64,000 nucleotides of DNA from JAWKUK01 sp041398605 (GTDB lineage: Bacteria > Planctomycetota > UBA1135 > GCA-002686595): the NCBI GenBank assembly GCA_041398605.1, contig JAWKUK010000030.1, positions 4,608 to 68,607 of the forward strand, written 5' to 3'. Under the pieces are notes generated by a model. The model was not told the DNA's origin. It saw only the letters and a list, made by a program, of their open reading frames with translations, and made no database searches. Below are positions 17,155-27,059 of this stretch, one piece after another (positions within the stretch are counted from its first letter, which is position 1; every line of letters begins with the position of its first letter). Both the position numbers and the translations under genes were made by a program.

Positions 17155-20100
17155 ATGCGCCAGATCCCCGACGCCGACGATTTCCCCGAGCCCTCCGCCG
17201 CGCAAGACGCTGCTGGGCCCGTTCCCGATTCGGCCCCGGACGACGCACTGCACGACACACTCGACGATGCACTGCACGACACACTCGACGATGCACTGGA
17301 CGGGGCCTTGGACGGGGCCTTGGACGGGGCCTTGGACGGCGCCTTCGGGGGTCTGCGGACCAAGCGCCGCGCGAGCGCCGACCACCCGAGCGTGCTCGAC
17401 CGCGTCATGGAGCTCAGCGGAGCCCGGCCGAAGGTCTCGCTCCGCGACGACGTCGAGGGCGGCGATACACCCATCCTGCGGCCGGTCGGGCAAGGCGGTG
17501 CGCCGTCCGCGGGCAAGTACGTGATTCAGGGTGAGCTTGGCCGGGGCGGCGTCGGCACGGTGCACCGTGGTCACGATCAGGAGCTCGGACGCGACGTCGC
17601 CATGAAGTTCCTGCACGAGCGCTACCGAGAGCACCCCGAGGTGCTGCACCGCTTCGTGGAGGAGGCGCAGATCGGCGGCCAGCTCCAGCACCCAGGGATC
17701 GTGCCGGTCTACGACCTCGGCATGAGCGAGGGGCGCCCCTTCTTCACGATGAAGCTCGTGAAGGGGCAGACCCTCTCGCGACTGCTCGCCGCGCGCACGA
17801 GCCCAGCGGACGACGAACGGCGCTTCGTGAGCATCTTCGAACAGGTGTGCCAGACGCTCGCCTACGCGCACACGCGCGGCGTCGTCCACCGCGACCTGAA
17901 GCCCGCGAACATCATGATCGGTTCGTTCGGAGAGGTTCAGGTCGTGGACTGGGGTTTGGGAAAGGTCTTGCCCAGGGGCGGCGTGGCCGACGAGGTCCGT
18001 GCCCGATCCGAGGCCGATCTCAACAGCGTGATCCAGACCCTGCGATCCTCGGGAGAAGGCTCGCAGTCCGTGATGGGATCGGTGTTCGGGACACCTGCCT
18101 ACATGCCACCCGAGCAGGCGTTGGGCCAGGTGGAGGCCATGGATGAGCGCAGCGACGTGTTCGGCCTCGGCGCGATCCTGTGCGAGATCCTGACAGGCAA
18201 ACCGCCCTACGTGGGCGAGCCGCACGACGTCCTCGGCATGGCAGTGCGGGCGGACACGGCCGCAGCCTTCAGCCTCCTCGATGCGAGCGGCGCGCCCGGG
18301 CCGCTCGTCGACCTCTGCAAGCGTTGCCTGTCGGGCGCCCGCCAGCAACGGCCGCGCAACAGCGAGGAGGTCGCAAGGGCGGTCTCCGCCCACCTCTCCG
18401 CGGTCGAAGAGCGTGCCAGGCACGCCGAGATCCAGGCGGCAGACTCCCGCTGGCGACAGAGGATGACGGTGCTGGCTGCCGCCGCAGTGCTGCTCTTGAT
18501 GGGAAGCGCGGGGTTCGGTTGGTACCGGGTCGAATCGACCGCGCAGGTGCGGCGGGACGAGCTGGTCGCGCGCGTGAGCGAAGCCAGGGCGCTGGCCCAA
18601 TCGCGCCTGTCCGAAGCGCAAGTGGGTGGTGTGGTCGGGCCGCTGTGGTTCGCCGCCGACGACGCAGCCACGGCGCTCGCTGCCTTGGCCCACGAGCCGG
18701 ACGTCCCGCCGAGCCACATGGAGGGCGCGCTCGCACTCGTGGCCCGTGTCCGCGCGGAGTCGAGCGCCGCCGCCGCCGAGCGCGCGCGCCAGGAGCGCGA
18801 CGCGATGATGCTGGCCGCCCTCGACGAGCTCCTGGTGCCGCCGGACCACCTGGACCGGCGGGAGACGACCGTCGACCTCTATCGTGAGTACGACCGACGC
18901 TACCTCGCGGTGTTCACGGAGTATCTCGGGGGTCCGTCGCTGATCGACGCCTCGCTGGAAGAGCTGTTGCCGCCGCTGCGCCGCGGGGACATCGAGCTCC
19001 GGCTCGCCACCACCCTCGACCATTGGAGCGTGGTCCGCGACCTGATCGCGGACGAAGGCGGACCGATCGACGCCGCATTGACGCGCCGTATCAGGCAGGT
19101 GGCGGCGGCGTTGGACGCGGCGAGCGAGCCGCGGAACCGGCTGCGCACGCTGCTGAGCGCGGATCCGCTCCCGCTCGATCGGCTGCGAGCGTTCGCCAGC
19201 GAGGCGGACCTCGGGGAGCTGACGGCCGACGGGTGTCGCGTGCTCGCAAACGCGTTCTGGCGAGCCGATGACGAAGACGGCGCGGTCGCTACGATCCGCC
19301 GTGCGCAGGAGCTCTACCCCAACGACTTCCATCTGTTCAACCGCGGCGCGTTCTTCATCAGCCTCGAATCCGACGAAGCTGCGGCCGCCAAGCTCGAGCA
19401 GCTGCGTGTAGCGCGGGCATTGAGCCCCGCGAACACCGAGATCCGCCATCGCCAAGCGATCGCGATGACCTACTTGGGGCGCTGGAAGGAGACGGAGGCG
19501 ATCTACCAGCAGCTCCTGGTCGACGCACCGAAGCGTCAAGCGCATTGGCTCGCGCACCTCGGCGCGAACGCCGCGGCGTTGGGACACTACGACCAGGCGC
19601 TGCGCCTGACGGAGGAGGCCTTGGAGCTGGATCCAGAGGAGGAGTACGCCGTCCTCAATCGCCCGCAAGTCCTGTGCTTCCTCGGGCGTCACGCCGAAGC
19701 GCTGCCGTTGCTGCAGGCCCTCTACGCGGAGGGCGGCCAGGAAGAGCGCCTCTATCACTCGCTGGGGCTCGCCCTGATCGGTACGGGCTCCCAGGCCGAG
19801 GGCGAAGAGATGCTGCGGCGCGCCATCGAGGTCGAGACGTTCACGGGACCCGCCCTCGCTGCGCTCGGGATGACGTTCGTCGATACGGAGCGCTACGAGG
19901 AGGGCGAGACGATGCTTCGCCGTGCCCTCGAGCACGAACCAGAGGACCCGTCGATCCTCGGGAGCCTCGGGCGGGCGTGTATGCAGACCGGTCGACTCGA
20001 AGAGGCTCTGCGCCTCTTCGAACGCTCGATCGAGCTCGGACCCGAGCTGCCGATGTCCTGGATCAACCGGACCGCCGCCCTGTCTCGGCTGGGGCGGCTG

Positions 20101-21195
20101 GCCGAGGCAGAGGCCGCGTCGGACGAGACCCTCGCCCGCTTCCCGGACAACGTCGAAGGGCTCTGCGACCACGCAACCCTCTGCGCGGAGCGAGGGCGCC
20201 TCGCGGACGCGGAGCGCTCGGCCCTCCGGGCGGTGGAGCTGAGCCCCGCGAACGAGCGCGCGCACCTCGAGGTCTACCGCGCGCAGTTCCTGCAGGGTCG
20301 CGTCGACGACGCCTTGCGCGCGTGCGAAGCGGGTCTGGCGAAGGCCCCGGGCTCCGAGAACCTCGGCCTGACCTACGCCGCGGCCCTACAGGCGGTCGGC
20401 CGTATGGAGGACGCGGTGGCGTTCATGGACCGTTGGGTCCCGGAACATCCGAACTGTGCGCCGATCTACAACACCTACTCCAATTGCCTCGAGAACGTGG
20501 GCCGAGCCCACGATGCGATCGAGGCGTGTCGGAAGGGCATCGCGGTCGCGCCTGTCTCCCCCGAGCTGCACTTCAACCTCGGGCGCATGCTCGCGGGGCA
20601 GAACTTCTTCTTCGAGGCCCTGCCCCTGCTCGACACCGCCGTCGAGCAGTTCGGAAGCCAGGACAGCGATTTCGCGGCGCAGTGGCGCGACAACGCCGCG
20701 GCGATGGCGGAGCTCGTCCGGAACGAGATCGCCACGGGCCGGGAGGTGCTCTCGGGCGCACGCGGCGCCGCAGCGAACAGGGACTGGGATCTCGCCGTCT
20801 TCGTGGCGGTCCAGGAGGAGCGCGGCGACGCGCTCCGATCCCTGGTCGAGCGCACGCTCGAGGCCGACCCGGGCTTCGCCTCGGATCGGGCGAGCGGAGC
20901 GCCGCTCGTCGCGGTGAGCGCGCTGGTCACCTGGTCCTCGATGGCAGAGTGCCCCGACCCGGCCGCGCTGAGGACCGTGGCTCTGCGGCTCCTGGGAAAC
21001 GTCATCGAGCGATCGGAAGCGGCGCTCCGAGACGGAACGCCCGACGCAAACGCGGCGCGCTGGCACCTGAACAACGCCCTGCACTCGCCGTCCCTCGATG
21101 CGGTCCGAGGCGCGTCGCTGCAAGCCCTGCCCGAGGAAGAGCGGCGCCGCTGGGCAGAGAGCTGGACCCGCATCGAGGCGCTGCTCAGGGATTGA
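17155..21195 (+). CDS. Ser/Thr protein kinase with transmembrane helix and TPR domain
   Basis: The 1346-residue protein starts at ATG 17155 behind a GCAGGAG ribosome site. An acidic repeat-rich leader of about 65 residues comes first. The kinase domain has a glycine loop GELGRGGVGTVHRG (from 126), Lys151 in VAMKF, HRDLKPAN at 245-252, and DWG instead of DFG at 265-267, a substitution common in this phylum. One membrane helix (about 438-457) separates it from a predicted extracytoplasmic part of nearly 900 residues. That part contains many TPRs (YDQALRLTEEALELDPEEEY; LGRACMQTGRLEEALRLFE; GRLADAERSALRAVELSP). It is a Hanks-type kinase anchored in the inner membrane with a protein-binding tail; the substrate is unknown. 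The broken sigma gene upstream may have been its partner. Confidence 0.92.
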   Translation: MRQIPDADDFPEPSAAQDAAGPVPDSAPDDALHDTLDDALHDTLDDALDGALDGALDGALDGAFGGLRTKRRASADHPSVLDRVMELSGARPKVSLRDDVEGGDTPILRPVGQGGAPSAGKYVIQGELGRGGVGTVHRGHDQELGRDVAMKFLHERYREHPEVLHRFVEEAQIGGQLQHPGIVPVYDLGMSEGRPFFTMKLVKGQTLSRLLAARTSPADDERRFVSIFEQVCQTLAYAHTRGVVHRDLKPANIMIGSFGEVQVVDWGLGKVLPRGGVADEVRARSEADLNSVIQTLRSSGEGSQSVMGSVFGTPAYMPPEQALGQVEAMDERSDVFGLGAILCEILTGKPPYVGEPHDVLGMAVRADTAAAFSLLDASGAPGPLVDLCKRCLSGARQQRPRNSEEVARAVSAHLSAVEERARHAEIQAADSRWRQRMTVLAAAAVLLLMGSAGFGWYRVESTAQVRRDELVARVSEARALAQSRLSEAQVGGVVGPLWFAADDAATALAALAHEPDVPPSHMEGALALVARVRAESSAAAAERARQERDAMMLAALDELLVPPDHLDRRETTVDLYREYDRRYLAVFTEYLGGPSLIDASLEELLPPLRRGDIELRLATTLDHWSVVRDLIADEGGPIDAALTRRIRQVAAALDAASEPRNRLRTLLSADPLPLDRLRAFASEADLGELTADGCRVLANAFWRADDEDGAVATIRRAQELYPNDFHLFNRGAFFISLESDEAAAAKLEQLRVARALSPANTEIRHRQAIAMTYLGRWKETEAIYQQLLVDAPKRQAHWLAHLGANAAALGHYDQALRLTEEALELDPEEEYAVLNRPQVLCFLGRHAEALPLLQALYAEGGQEERLYHSLGLALIGTGSQAEGEEMLRRAIEVETFTGPALAALGMTFVDTERYEEGETMLRRALEHEPEDPSILGSLGRACMQTGRLEEALRLFERSIELGPELPMSWINRTAALSRLGRLAEAEAASDETLARFPDNVEGLCDHATLCAERGRLADAERSALRAVELSPANERAHLEVYRAQFLQGRVDDALRACEAGLAKAPGSENLGLTYAAALQAVGRMEDAVAFMDRWVPEHPNCAPIYNTYSNCLENVGRAHDAIEACRKGIAVAPVSPELHFNLGRMLAGQNFFFEALPLLDTAVEQFGSQDSDFAAQWRDNAAAMAELVRNEIATGREVLSGARGAAANRDWDLAVFVAVQEERGDALRSLVERTLEADPGFASDRASGAPLVAVSALVTWSSMAECPDPAALRTVALRLLGNVIERSEAALRDGTPDANAARWHLNNALHSPSLDAVRGASLQALPEEERRRWAESWTRIEALLRD
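17241..17349 (+). repeat. 24-bp and 12-bp tandem repeats in the kinase leader
   Basis: Two units of 24 bp encode ALHDTLDD, followed by 12-bp units encoding ALDG four times. Both periods keep the frame. They form an acidic Ala/Leu/Asp helix-prone segment before the kinase domain. Confidence 0.85.
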
Positions 21196-21615
21196 GCGGA
21201 GCGGCAGTCGAGGACCACCGCGCGCGCGGCGTAGACCTCGGCGCCACGGCAGCCATGGAGGTCGCCTGTTCGAGCGCTACGGTGCAGCGGGTCTCGCGCG
21301 AAGGGGATCCATCACATCCAGTTCAGCCGCTGCCTCACCTCCAGTCCCTGACTTCGGTCCTGCGCGCAGTGCGTCGCGACGCGACCGAGCGACGCGACTG
21401 AGCGACGGGACCGAGCGACGGGACCGGCCGCATCGTCGCCACCTTGGCCCTCTGCTCCGCTTGGTCGAGCAAGGCGCGGGCGCAGCACATCGGTAAGCGC
21501 TTCGCACTGCGCCAGGGACCACGCGAGTGCTTCGAACCGTTGTCCCTAGAACGAATGGAGCTGAATGCCACCGTTGCTCCTCGATCACAGGGCCGCATAA
21601 CAGGCGCCACGCAGG
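21196..21615 (+). other. 420-bp stretch with a 13-bp tandem repeat, no gene
   Basis: Between the kinase gene and the IS3 right end. At 21380-21430 there are four copies (the last partial) of a 13-bp unit of the cgcgaccgagcga type. The period is not a multiple of three, in keeping with its non-coding position. The minus-strand frame continuing from the transposase runs through it but has no transposase similarity. Confidence 0.7.
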
Positions 21616-21639
21616 TGACTTGCGCGCGGCAGGTACGCA

Positions 21640-22095
21640 GGCCCTGCTGCTGCCTCAGGGACGGGCTGGGTGGCGGATGGCGGTTGTAGAACACCTCGAT
21701 GTAGTCATGCACGCTCGCCCTCGCGTCGAGCAAGCCCCGCCACCATTGGTGTTGAGCCCACTCCTGCTTCAGCGTCCCGAAGAAGCTCTCCATCGCGGCG
21801 TTGTCCCAGCAATCGCCCTTGCGGCTCATGCTCGAGGTGATTCCGTGACGCTCCATCAGCTGCTGGTAGCTGTCGCTTGCGTACTGCGAGCCCCTGTCCG
21901 AGTGGTGGATGAGCGTCGCCCCAGGCGCGCGCCAGCTGAGCGCGTTGACCAGCGCACTCTCCACGAGCTCCGCGTCTGCCGCCTCGCGCAGCGTCGGCCG
22001 AGCCTTCGCCTTCGACGCGTAATGCCGCTCCGCGAGACCTCGAGGACTCGACACATCAACGCCACAGGGTAGTTGGCCTTCTCCACCGCCATCAC
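21640..22095 (-). pseudogene. IS3 OrfB, frameshifted and missing its middle
   Basis: It begins correctly (MMAVEKANYPVALMCRVLEV, then SRSG). One base appears lost near 22027; restoring it gives YYASKAKARPTLREAADAEL. It then jumps from AELVE straight to SALVNALSWRAPGATLIHHS, skipping about 150 residues that hold the first catalytic Asp and the HTH_21 region. The remaining DDE part is good (DRGSQYASDSYQQLMERHG, GDCWDNAAMESFFGTLKQEW) and runs to EVFYNRH at the element end. The copy cannot transpose itself. Confidence 0.8.
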
Positions 22096-22406
22096 CGCGA
22101 ATGCGGGTCCTGCTCCTTGGCGAAGAAGGCCGCGGCTCTTTTTAGGAAGTCCCGCTCCTGCTGGAGGATCCGATTCTCTCGGCGAAGCTTCGTTAGCTCT
22201 GTTCGCTCTTCCGACGTCAGCGCGCCTTCCGGGCCGCGTCCGTCGTCGATCTCTGCCTGCCGCAACCAGTTGCGAAGCGATGTCTCCGTCAGGTCGAGGT
22301 CCTTCGCGACCTTGGACACGCTACCGATCTGCCGCACCAGCCGGACCGCGTCCGACTTCTGCTCAGCCGTGTACGTCCGTCGTTTCCTCTGTGCCATGTC
22401 GAACAT
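22092..22406 (-). CDS. IS3 OrfA (helix-turn-helix transposase subunit)
   Basis: A 104-residue OrfA: MFDMAQRKRRTYTAEQKSDA, the HTH (VSKVAKDLDLTETSLRNW), then a leucine-zipper-like segment LTKLRRENRILQQERDFLK and the usual end AAAFFAKEQ. It seems intact. A later start at MAQRKRRTY (22397) is equally likely. Its 3' end overlaps the start of the broken OrfB by four bases, as expected where IS3 elements frameshift between the two. Confidence 0.88.
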   Translation of the reverse strand: MFDMAQRKRRTYTAEQKSDAVRLVRQIGSVSKVAKDLDLTETSLRNWLRQAEIDDGRGPEGALTSEERTELTKLRRENRILQQERDFLKRAAAFFAKEQDPHSR

Positions 22407-22627
22407 CCTGGCGCAAGTCGCGCCGGTTGGGGTGTCCGATCTGCCCGGGCAAGGTCACCCTCAGCGCAGCCGCCGCGCGAGGTCGACCATCACCGCGGCA
22501 ACAGCGGCCATGCGATCGTCGACGGGCGCCATTGGCGCCGATAGACGTCGCCGTGACCACCGCAACTCGTGCGCCCGGCCAGCTCATGACAGTCGGGAAC
22601 CGGCCGAGCGGCAGCGGTCGACGACGC

Positions 22628-25339
22628 TCAACGGTAGAGGACGCCGATCATGTCGCTGAAGTTTGAGGTCGGCGCTCCCAGGGAGCTGTCTCGGTACCAG
22701 AGCTGGAAGAAGAGCGGCTCGAATGGACCGATCCCGACGGCGCCCGACGAGAAGGGAAGCGCGGACGTGTCGACCTCGAACGACATCGCGCCGAGCATGC
22801 TCGCCGCCTGCACCTGGTTTATGTAGCGCCCGATCCGGCCTCCGAGGCAGAGCTGACCGATCGAGCCTGGCGGGATCATGGGAAGCGCCTGTGCGTCACC
22901 CACGAGCAGGTAGCCGACGTTGCTCTGAGGCGAGAGTCCGCGGGCACCGATGGTCGTGCGGTTGCCGGCGAACATCGAGCCTGAGAATTCGAGAGTCGCA
23001 GGCTGTCCGGAGATGTTCGAGGCCGCCGGTGAGCAGAACCTCCCCACGTAGTCGCCCGCGAGGTCCGCGATCGACATGTAGGGCGAGACGGCGCCGGCCA
23101 TGACGACTCGGCTGATGCTCTCTTGCACGAGCATGGGCATCGGCCGCGGAGTGGAGATGTTTGGCGTATTCGGTATCGCGATCCACTGCGGGGTACCTCC
23201 AACGAACCTCTCGAGAGCGAACTCACGGCTGGAGATGGACGAATCGTTGGCGATGGTCGCGACCAGGCCCCCGTTGCTCTCGATGTTGGCGCTCCGTTGC
23301 AATGGATGCAGCGGCATGGCGGCGCCGGTCGCGCTGTCGACCAACGAGCGTCCGCTGTTCACTCCGGTCGCGACGAGCAGCTCCGTATCGGAGACGAAGG
23401 CCGCGTGACCGGAGTAGGATCCCTCGGTCGACGTGAGGTCGACGGTCCAGAGACTGCTGAAGCTACTAGGCAGCTCGTCGTATCCGGACACCAGCGCGTT
23501 CTCAAGGACTCGGTGGCTGACCGAGAGCCGCTCGCCGCTCGGATTCAATGCGAGGTGGGGGCGCAGGTTCGACCCGGGAATCGCGCGCTCCGCCGTGACG
23601 CTGGAGCTCGCCAGGTCGACGCGCTGCACGAGCGCTCGATCGGCGTCCGCCACGTAGGCGAGCCGCCTCGGGGCATCGATCACGACCGTCTCGATCTTGT
23701 AGATCCCGATGAACGGCCCGCCCGACCCTTGCAGCGGGACCGAACCCACACTGGTCGGAGTGCCGCCGCTCAGCTCGTATCCGACCAGAGCGTCGATCGC
23801 TCCCTCGACTCGAATCCAGACGCGGCTGCCTTCCCGATCGAGCTCCCGCGGTGCGCCCGCGAGGGGGATCACGCCCGAGCGGGTCATCGAACCCAGGTCG
23901 AAGATCTCGAGCGTCCTCGCGGCACGGCAGATGACAGCGGCCCACCGGCCGTCGACGACCGTGACCGCGATCGGTCGCTCGCCGGTCGAGACGACGCCCC
24001 GCTCGATTGCACCTGACATGAGCCTCAGTGTGTTCGAGTCTTCACAGAGCGCGACCAGGAGGTCGCTCCCATCGACGTCAGCCAGGTGGATGGGGGCGTC
24101 GGCGTCCCCGTCACCCGCGATCCCCAGGGTTGCGACGGCCTGTGTCTGGGCACCGGCGACATCGATCACGACAACCCTCTCCCTGTCGAAGAGCGCCCCG
24201 ACGGCGACGCGACTGCTTCCGGGATGCTTGACGATGCGCAGGTGCCCTTTGGGGCTTGTGCCAAGAGTCAGACCGGCGAGCGAATTGGGAGACCATGGCA
24301 AGTCCCCTAGGTCAGGAAAGGCGCCGAGCCGCGTGCCTGTCTGGATGTCATGCACGAAGCTTGGCCCTCCTCGCTTGAGCGTCAGCACCCCGCCAGGTGT
24401 GACGGCGATCCACGCGGGAAACTCGATGCCCGGCTCGAGAACGAGGCGTTGCCCCGTCACGAAGTCGAGCCGCTCCAGTCCCTGCTCCGAGACCGTGATG
24501 GCGTACCGACCGGCATCGTCCATGTCGAACGTGTCGAAGTTCTCACTGGCTGGCGCGCTGAAGGACCCGACCAGATTCAGAGAAGGGAGATCGAGGACGG
24601 TGAGATGCGCTCCGGTCGAAAAGCCGCCCCCGGTGCGAACGATGAGTCGACGACCGTCTCGGCTCCGTTTCACACTCTCGAGGCGTTGCCATTGGAGCCG
24701 TCCGGGAAGCACGACCCTCGAGACCTCGGCCCCCAGCACCATGTCGTAGGCGACGGCCTCTGCCGGAGAAGGAGAATTCGCGTTCTCGACGTAGACCAGC
24801 GTCCTGTCGTCGTAGGCGAGGACGAAGTTCGCGGGTGCAGGGGACTGATTGTTGACAACGCTGACGACGTCGTGCGATGTGAGCAACGCGCCGGTCGTCA
24901 GATCGAAGACGTCGACCTCGGGTTGCTGCGGATCCGGCTGCCGGACCAGGAACGCCCTGGAGGAGTTCGAGTCGACGAGCGAGTAGGAGTAGCCCACGAC
25001 TCCCGTGGGTGCGGGCGTTCCGAAGGTCCCGAGGTGGCTCAGGTCCGAAGCACTGAACCGGTCGACGCCATCTCTCGTGGTGACGAGGACCTGACTTCCT
25101 CCGAGCGCGAGGACCGGGAGGCTGAGGGTTCCTTCGGTGGAGCTCGTCGGTTCGACAGCGAGGCGAGCGCCGGTGCTGATATCGTGCCGCGAGACGTTCG
25201 CCGTGGCCGAGTTGCCGATGAACAACTCGGTGCCTTGCGCATTGAAGGCGAAGAGCGCTCGGTCGCCGTCCGTTTCGCTGGCGGAGCTCAGAAGGGTGAA
25301 CGACTGCAGCGCGACGGCGCAGAGAAGAATCGTGCTCAT
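22628..25339 (-). CDS. secreted beta-propeller protein with recurrent C-terminal domain
   Basis: The 903-residue protein has a signal peptide (MSTILLCAVALQSFTLLSSA), followed by repeated YVTN/WD-type blades. Examples are ALFAFNAQGTELFIGNSATA, VYVENANSPSP, RDGRRLIVRTGGG and RVAVGALFDRERVVVIDVAG. From about residue 790 it carries the recurrent domain of this window: GSIGQLCLGGRIGRYINQ, then PLFFQLWYRDSSLG and SNFSDMIGVLYR. It follows the gene at 27059 by 25 bp with an AAGGAA site before the ATG, so the two are co-transcribed. It is probably a surface or extracellular protein; the ligand is unknown. Confidence 0.82.
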   Translation of the reverse strand: MSTILLCAVALQSFTLLSSASETDGDRALFAFNAQGTELFIGNSATANVSRHDISTGARLAVEPTSSTEGTLSLPVLALGGSQVLVTTRDGVDRFSASDLSHLGTFGTPAPTGVVGYSYSLVDSNSSRAFLVRQPDPQQPEVDVFDLTTGALLTSHDVVSVVNNQSPAPANFVLAYDDRTLVYVENANSPSPAEAVAYDMVLGAEVSRVVLPGRLQWQRLESVKRSRDGRRLIVRTGGGFSTGAHLTVLDLPSLNLVGSFSAPASENFDTFDMDDAGRYAITVSEQGLERLDFVTGQRLVLEPGIEFPAWIAVTPGGVLTLKRGGPSFVHDIQTGTRLGAFPDLGDLPWSPNSLAGLTLGTSPKGHLRIVKHPGSSRVAVGALFDRERVVVIDVAGAQTQAVATLGIAGDGDADAPIHLADVDGSDLLVALCEDSNTLRLMSGAIERGVVSTGERPIAVTVVDGRWAAVICRAARTLEIFDLGSMTRSGVIPLAGAPRELDREGSRVWIRVEGAIDALVGYELSGGTPTSVGSVPLQGSGGPFIGIYKIETVVIDAPRRLAYVADADRALVQRVDLASSSVTAERAIPGSNLRPHLALNPSGERLSVSHRVLENALVSGYDELPSSFSSLWTVDLTSTEGSYSGHAAFVSDTELLVATGVNSGRSLVDSATGAAMPLHPLQRSANIESNGGLVATIANDSSISSREFALERFVGGTPQWIAIPNTPNISTPRPMPMLVQESISRVVMAGAVSPYMSIADLAGDYVGRFCSPAASNISGQPATLEFSGSMFAGNRTTIGARGLSPQSNVGYLLVGDAQALPMIPPGSIGQLCLGGRIGRYINQVQAASMLGAMSFEVDTSALPFSSGAVGIGPFEPLFFQLWYRDSSLGAPTSNFSDMIGVLYR

Positions 25340-25364
25340 GAGTGATTCCTTGGGAGAGGCGCGG

Positions 25365-27059
25365 CTAGTTGAAAGTCACGCGGACGGCATCGGAGAAGTT
25401 CGACGTTCCTCCCGAGTCGCGGAACCACGCTTGGAACCGCCACGTGTCGCCCGGAAGGACGGCGCCGCCCAGGTTCGCCGGGAGATCGTCGAGCATGACC
25501 CTGGCTTCGAAGAGCCCGGTCGGGCCCGACGATTGAAGAGTGGCGCCCAAACGCCCAATTACGTTGGAGAGGCAGAGCGTCCCCTGCGATCCCCCGGCCT
25601 GGGGCACGGAGCCCGAATCGCGCCCCATGATGAAGTAGCCCTGCGCGTACGCCGGGAGGTCGCGAACGGTGAGGCCCAAACGATTCTCTAGCGCCGACTC
25701 GCTGCCGGAGGCCTGGATGAAGGCCGCAGCTCCGGTCGAATTCGCGACAGCCGGTCCGCATTCGCTGATGCCGATGCTCTGTGGCCCCCGATCGCGGAGG
25801 TAGATGTCCGCCCGATTGTTGGTATCGGATGGATCCATGTTGTTCGCGTCCGTGGCGAAGGCGACGAAGCGCCCGTCTTGGCTCAGCCGTCCCACCGATC
25901 GGGAATGAAGGTTCGCGGTGGCGCCCGTGTTACTCACGCTGACCAGCGCCGTGGACCCTAGGAGGCGGTCGTGGACGAAGACCTGCAGGGCCTGGTTCGG
26001 CTGGCCCGCGCTGCTCTCGAAGGCAATGTGGCGGCCGTCGCCGGACATCCCGCAGAGTTGACTCGGGCCGGGTTGCTGTGCGCCGCCTGGACCGAGGCTC
26101 ACGCGCTTCGTCTCGCCGAGGAACATGTCGCGCACGAAGACGTCGTTGCTCGAGTTGGTGTCCCCCTCGACTAGGCTGCTCGCCCGGCTCTGCCACGCCA
26201 CGAAGCGGCCATCGCTACTGATGTCGACGGAGCCCCAGGGGCTTCCGTCGACGGTGAGCCCGGACAAGTGGACGCTCACCAGATCGACCCTTCCGGTCAA
26301 CATGTCCTTGCGGTACACCCCACCCGAGAGCGACTGCGGGAGCGGCACGAGATTGTTCGCGGTGCACACGAAGGCCACCCAACGGCCATCGTCCGAGAGC
26401 GCGACCTGATTGCGCGATGGGGACACCAGTCCATTCTGTGGGGCTCCGGCGATGTTCGAGCTCGCCAAGCGAACGACGCCGGTCGAGAGCTCGACGACGT
26501 AGACGTTCGGACGTATGGACCCCCCTGCCGGTAGGTCGATGCCGGAGCCCCAAAAGGCGAGGTGCGACCCGGACCGCGAGACGATCGGATAGAAGAAGTC
26601 CGTGAGCGAACCGCTGGGCAGGGAGAAGAACGACTCGGCAGACGTCACCACACCCGTCGCCCGATCGACGAGGTAGCTGCGGTGCGTCTCGTTCGTGGCG
26701 ACGTCGAACTCCTCCTCGTAGGTGACCCAGCGACCGTCGCCACTGATGGAGCGCGCGACGACCTTCTCGCTCGAGATCGTCCCGAACGTGGTGATCTGCT
26801 CGAGGGACGGACCCGAGGCCTGCCACAGGTAGACCGTGGATCTCCGAGGGGGAACGGGTCCCCCCAGGTTCATGGCGCGGGTCCAGAAGAGGACTTCGCT
26901 GCCTCCATCCGAGACCGCGACGTGGTCCTCGCAGTCGAGGACGGGCTGAACGCCGGCGGCCGTGACGCTGACGCGATGGGTGGCTTGTCCGAAGGCGGAC
27001 ACGGACGCGAAGCAGGTCGCCGCAGCGACGCCGACAACTGGTAGAGCAAGGATCTGCAT
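25365..27059 (-). CDS. secreted TolB/WD40-like propeller protein with recurrent C-terminal domain
   Basis: Start taken at the ATG at 27059 (MQILALPVVGVAAATCFASV), giving a clean signal peptide; the frame extends upstream without it. The body has six or more blades of the type VALSDDGRWVAFVCTANNLV, DISSDGRFVAWQSRASSLVE and RLSQDGRFVAFATDANN, the TolB-like PD40 pattern. The C-terminus from about residue 455 is the recurrent domain (GSQGTLCLSNVIGRLGATLQ, TWRFQAWFRDSGG, SNFSDAVRVTFN). First gene of a two-gene unit with 22628-25339. Confidence 0.82.
   Translation of the reverse strand: MQILALPVVGVAAATCFASVSAFGQATHRVSVTAAGVQPVLDCEDHVAVSDGGSEVLFWTRAMNLGGPVPPRRSTVYLWQASGPSLEQITTFGTISSEKVVARSISGDGRWVTYEEEFDVATNETHRSYLVDRATGVVTSAESFFSLPSGSLTDFFYPIVSRSGSHLAFWGSGIDLPAGGSIRPNVYVVELSTGVVRLASSNIAGAPQNGLVSPSRNQVALSDDGRWVAFVCTANNLVPLPQSLSGGVYRKDMLTGRVDLVSVHLSGLTVDGSPWGSVDISSDGRFVAWQSRASSLVEGDTNSSNDVFVRDMFLGETKRVSLGPGGAQQPGPSQLCGMSGDGRHIAFESSAGQPNQALQVFVHDRLLGSTALVSVSNTGATANLHSRSVGRLSQDGRFVAFATDANNMDPSDTNNRADIYLRDRGPQSIGISECGPAVANSTGAAAFIQASGSESALENRLGLTVRDLPAYAQGYFIMGRDSGSVPQAGGSQGTLCLSNVIGRLGATLQSSGPTGLFEARVMLDDLPANLGGAVLPGDTWRFQAWFRDSGGTSNFSDAVRVTFN

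Larger units (their letters stand above)
21616..22457 (-). mobile_element. IS3-family insertion sequence, internally deleted
   Basis: Terminal inverted repeats are visible: TGACCTTGCCCGGGCAG (minus strand, starting at 22457) and TGACTTGCGCGCGGCAG (plus strand, starting at 21616). The element is about 840 bp, far below the 1.2-1.3 kb normal for IS3, because the middle of orfB is missing. No clear 3-bp target duplication is seen. The left end and the start of orfA recur at 63929-64000 on the opposite strand, so at least two copies exist in the region. Confidence 0.8.

Noticed and set aside
14411..17296. 961-codon open frame on the minus strand
   Set aside because: Antisense to the DUF1552 and sigma genes, which have clear family motifs; no motif in the antisense frame.
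16888..20265. 1125-codon open frame on the minus strand
   Set aside because: It lies antisense to the kinase-TPR gene, has no domain, and its Arg/Glu/Leu/Val-rich composition is what reversed high-G+C codons give.
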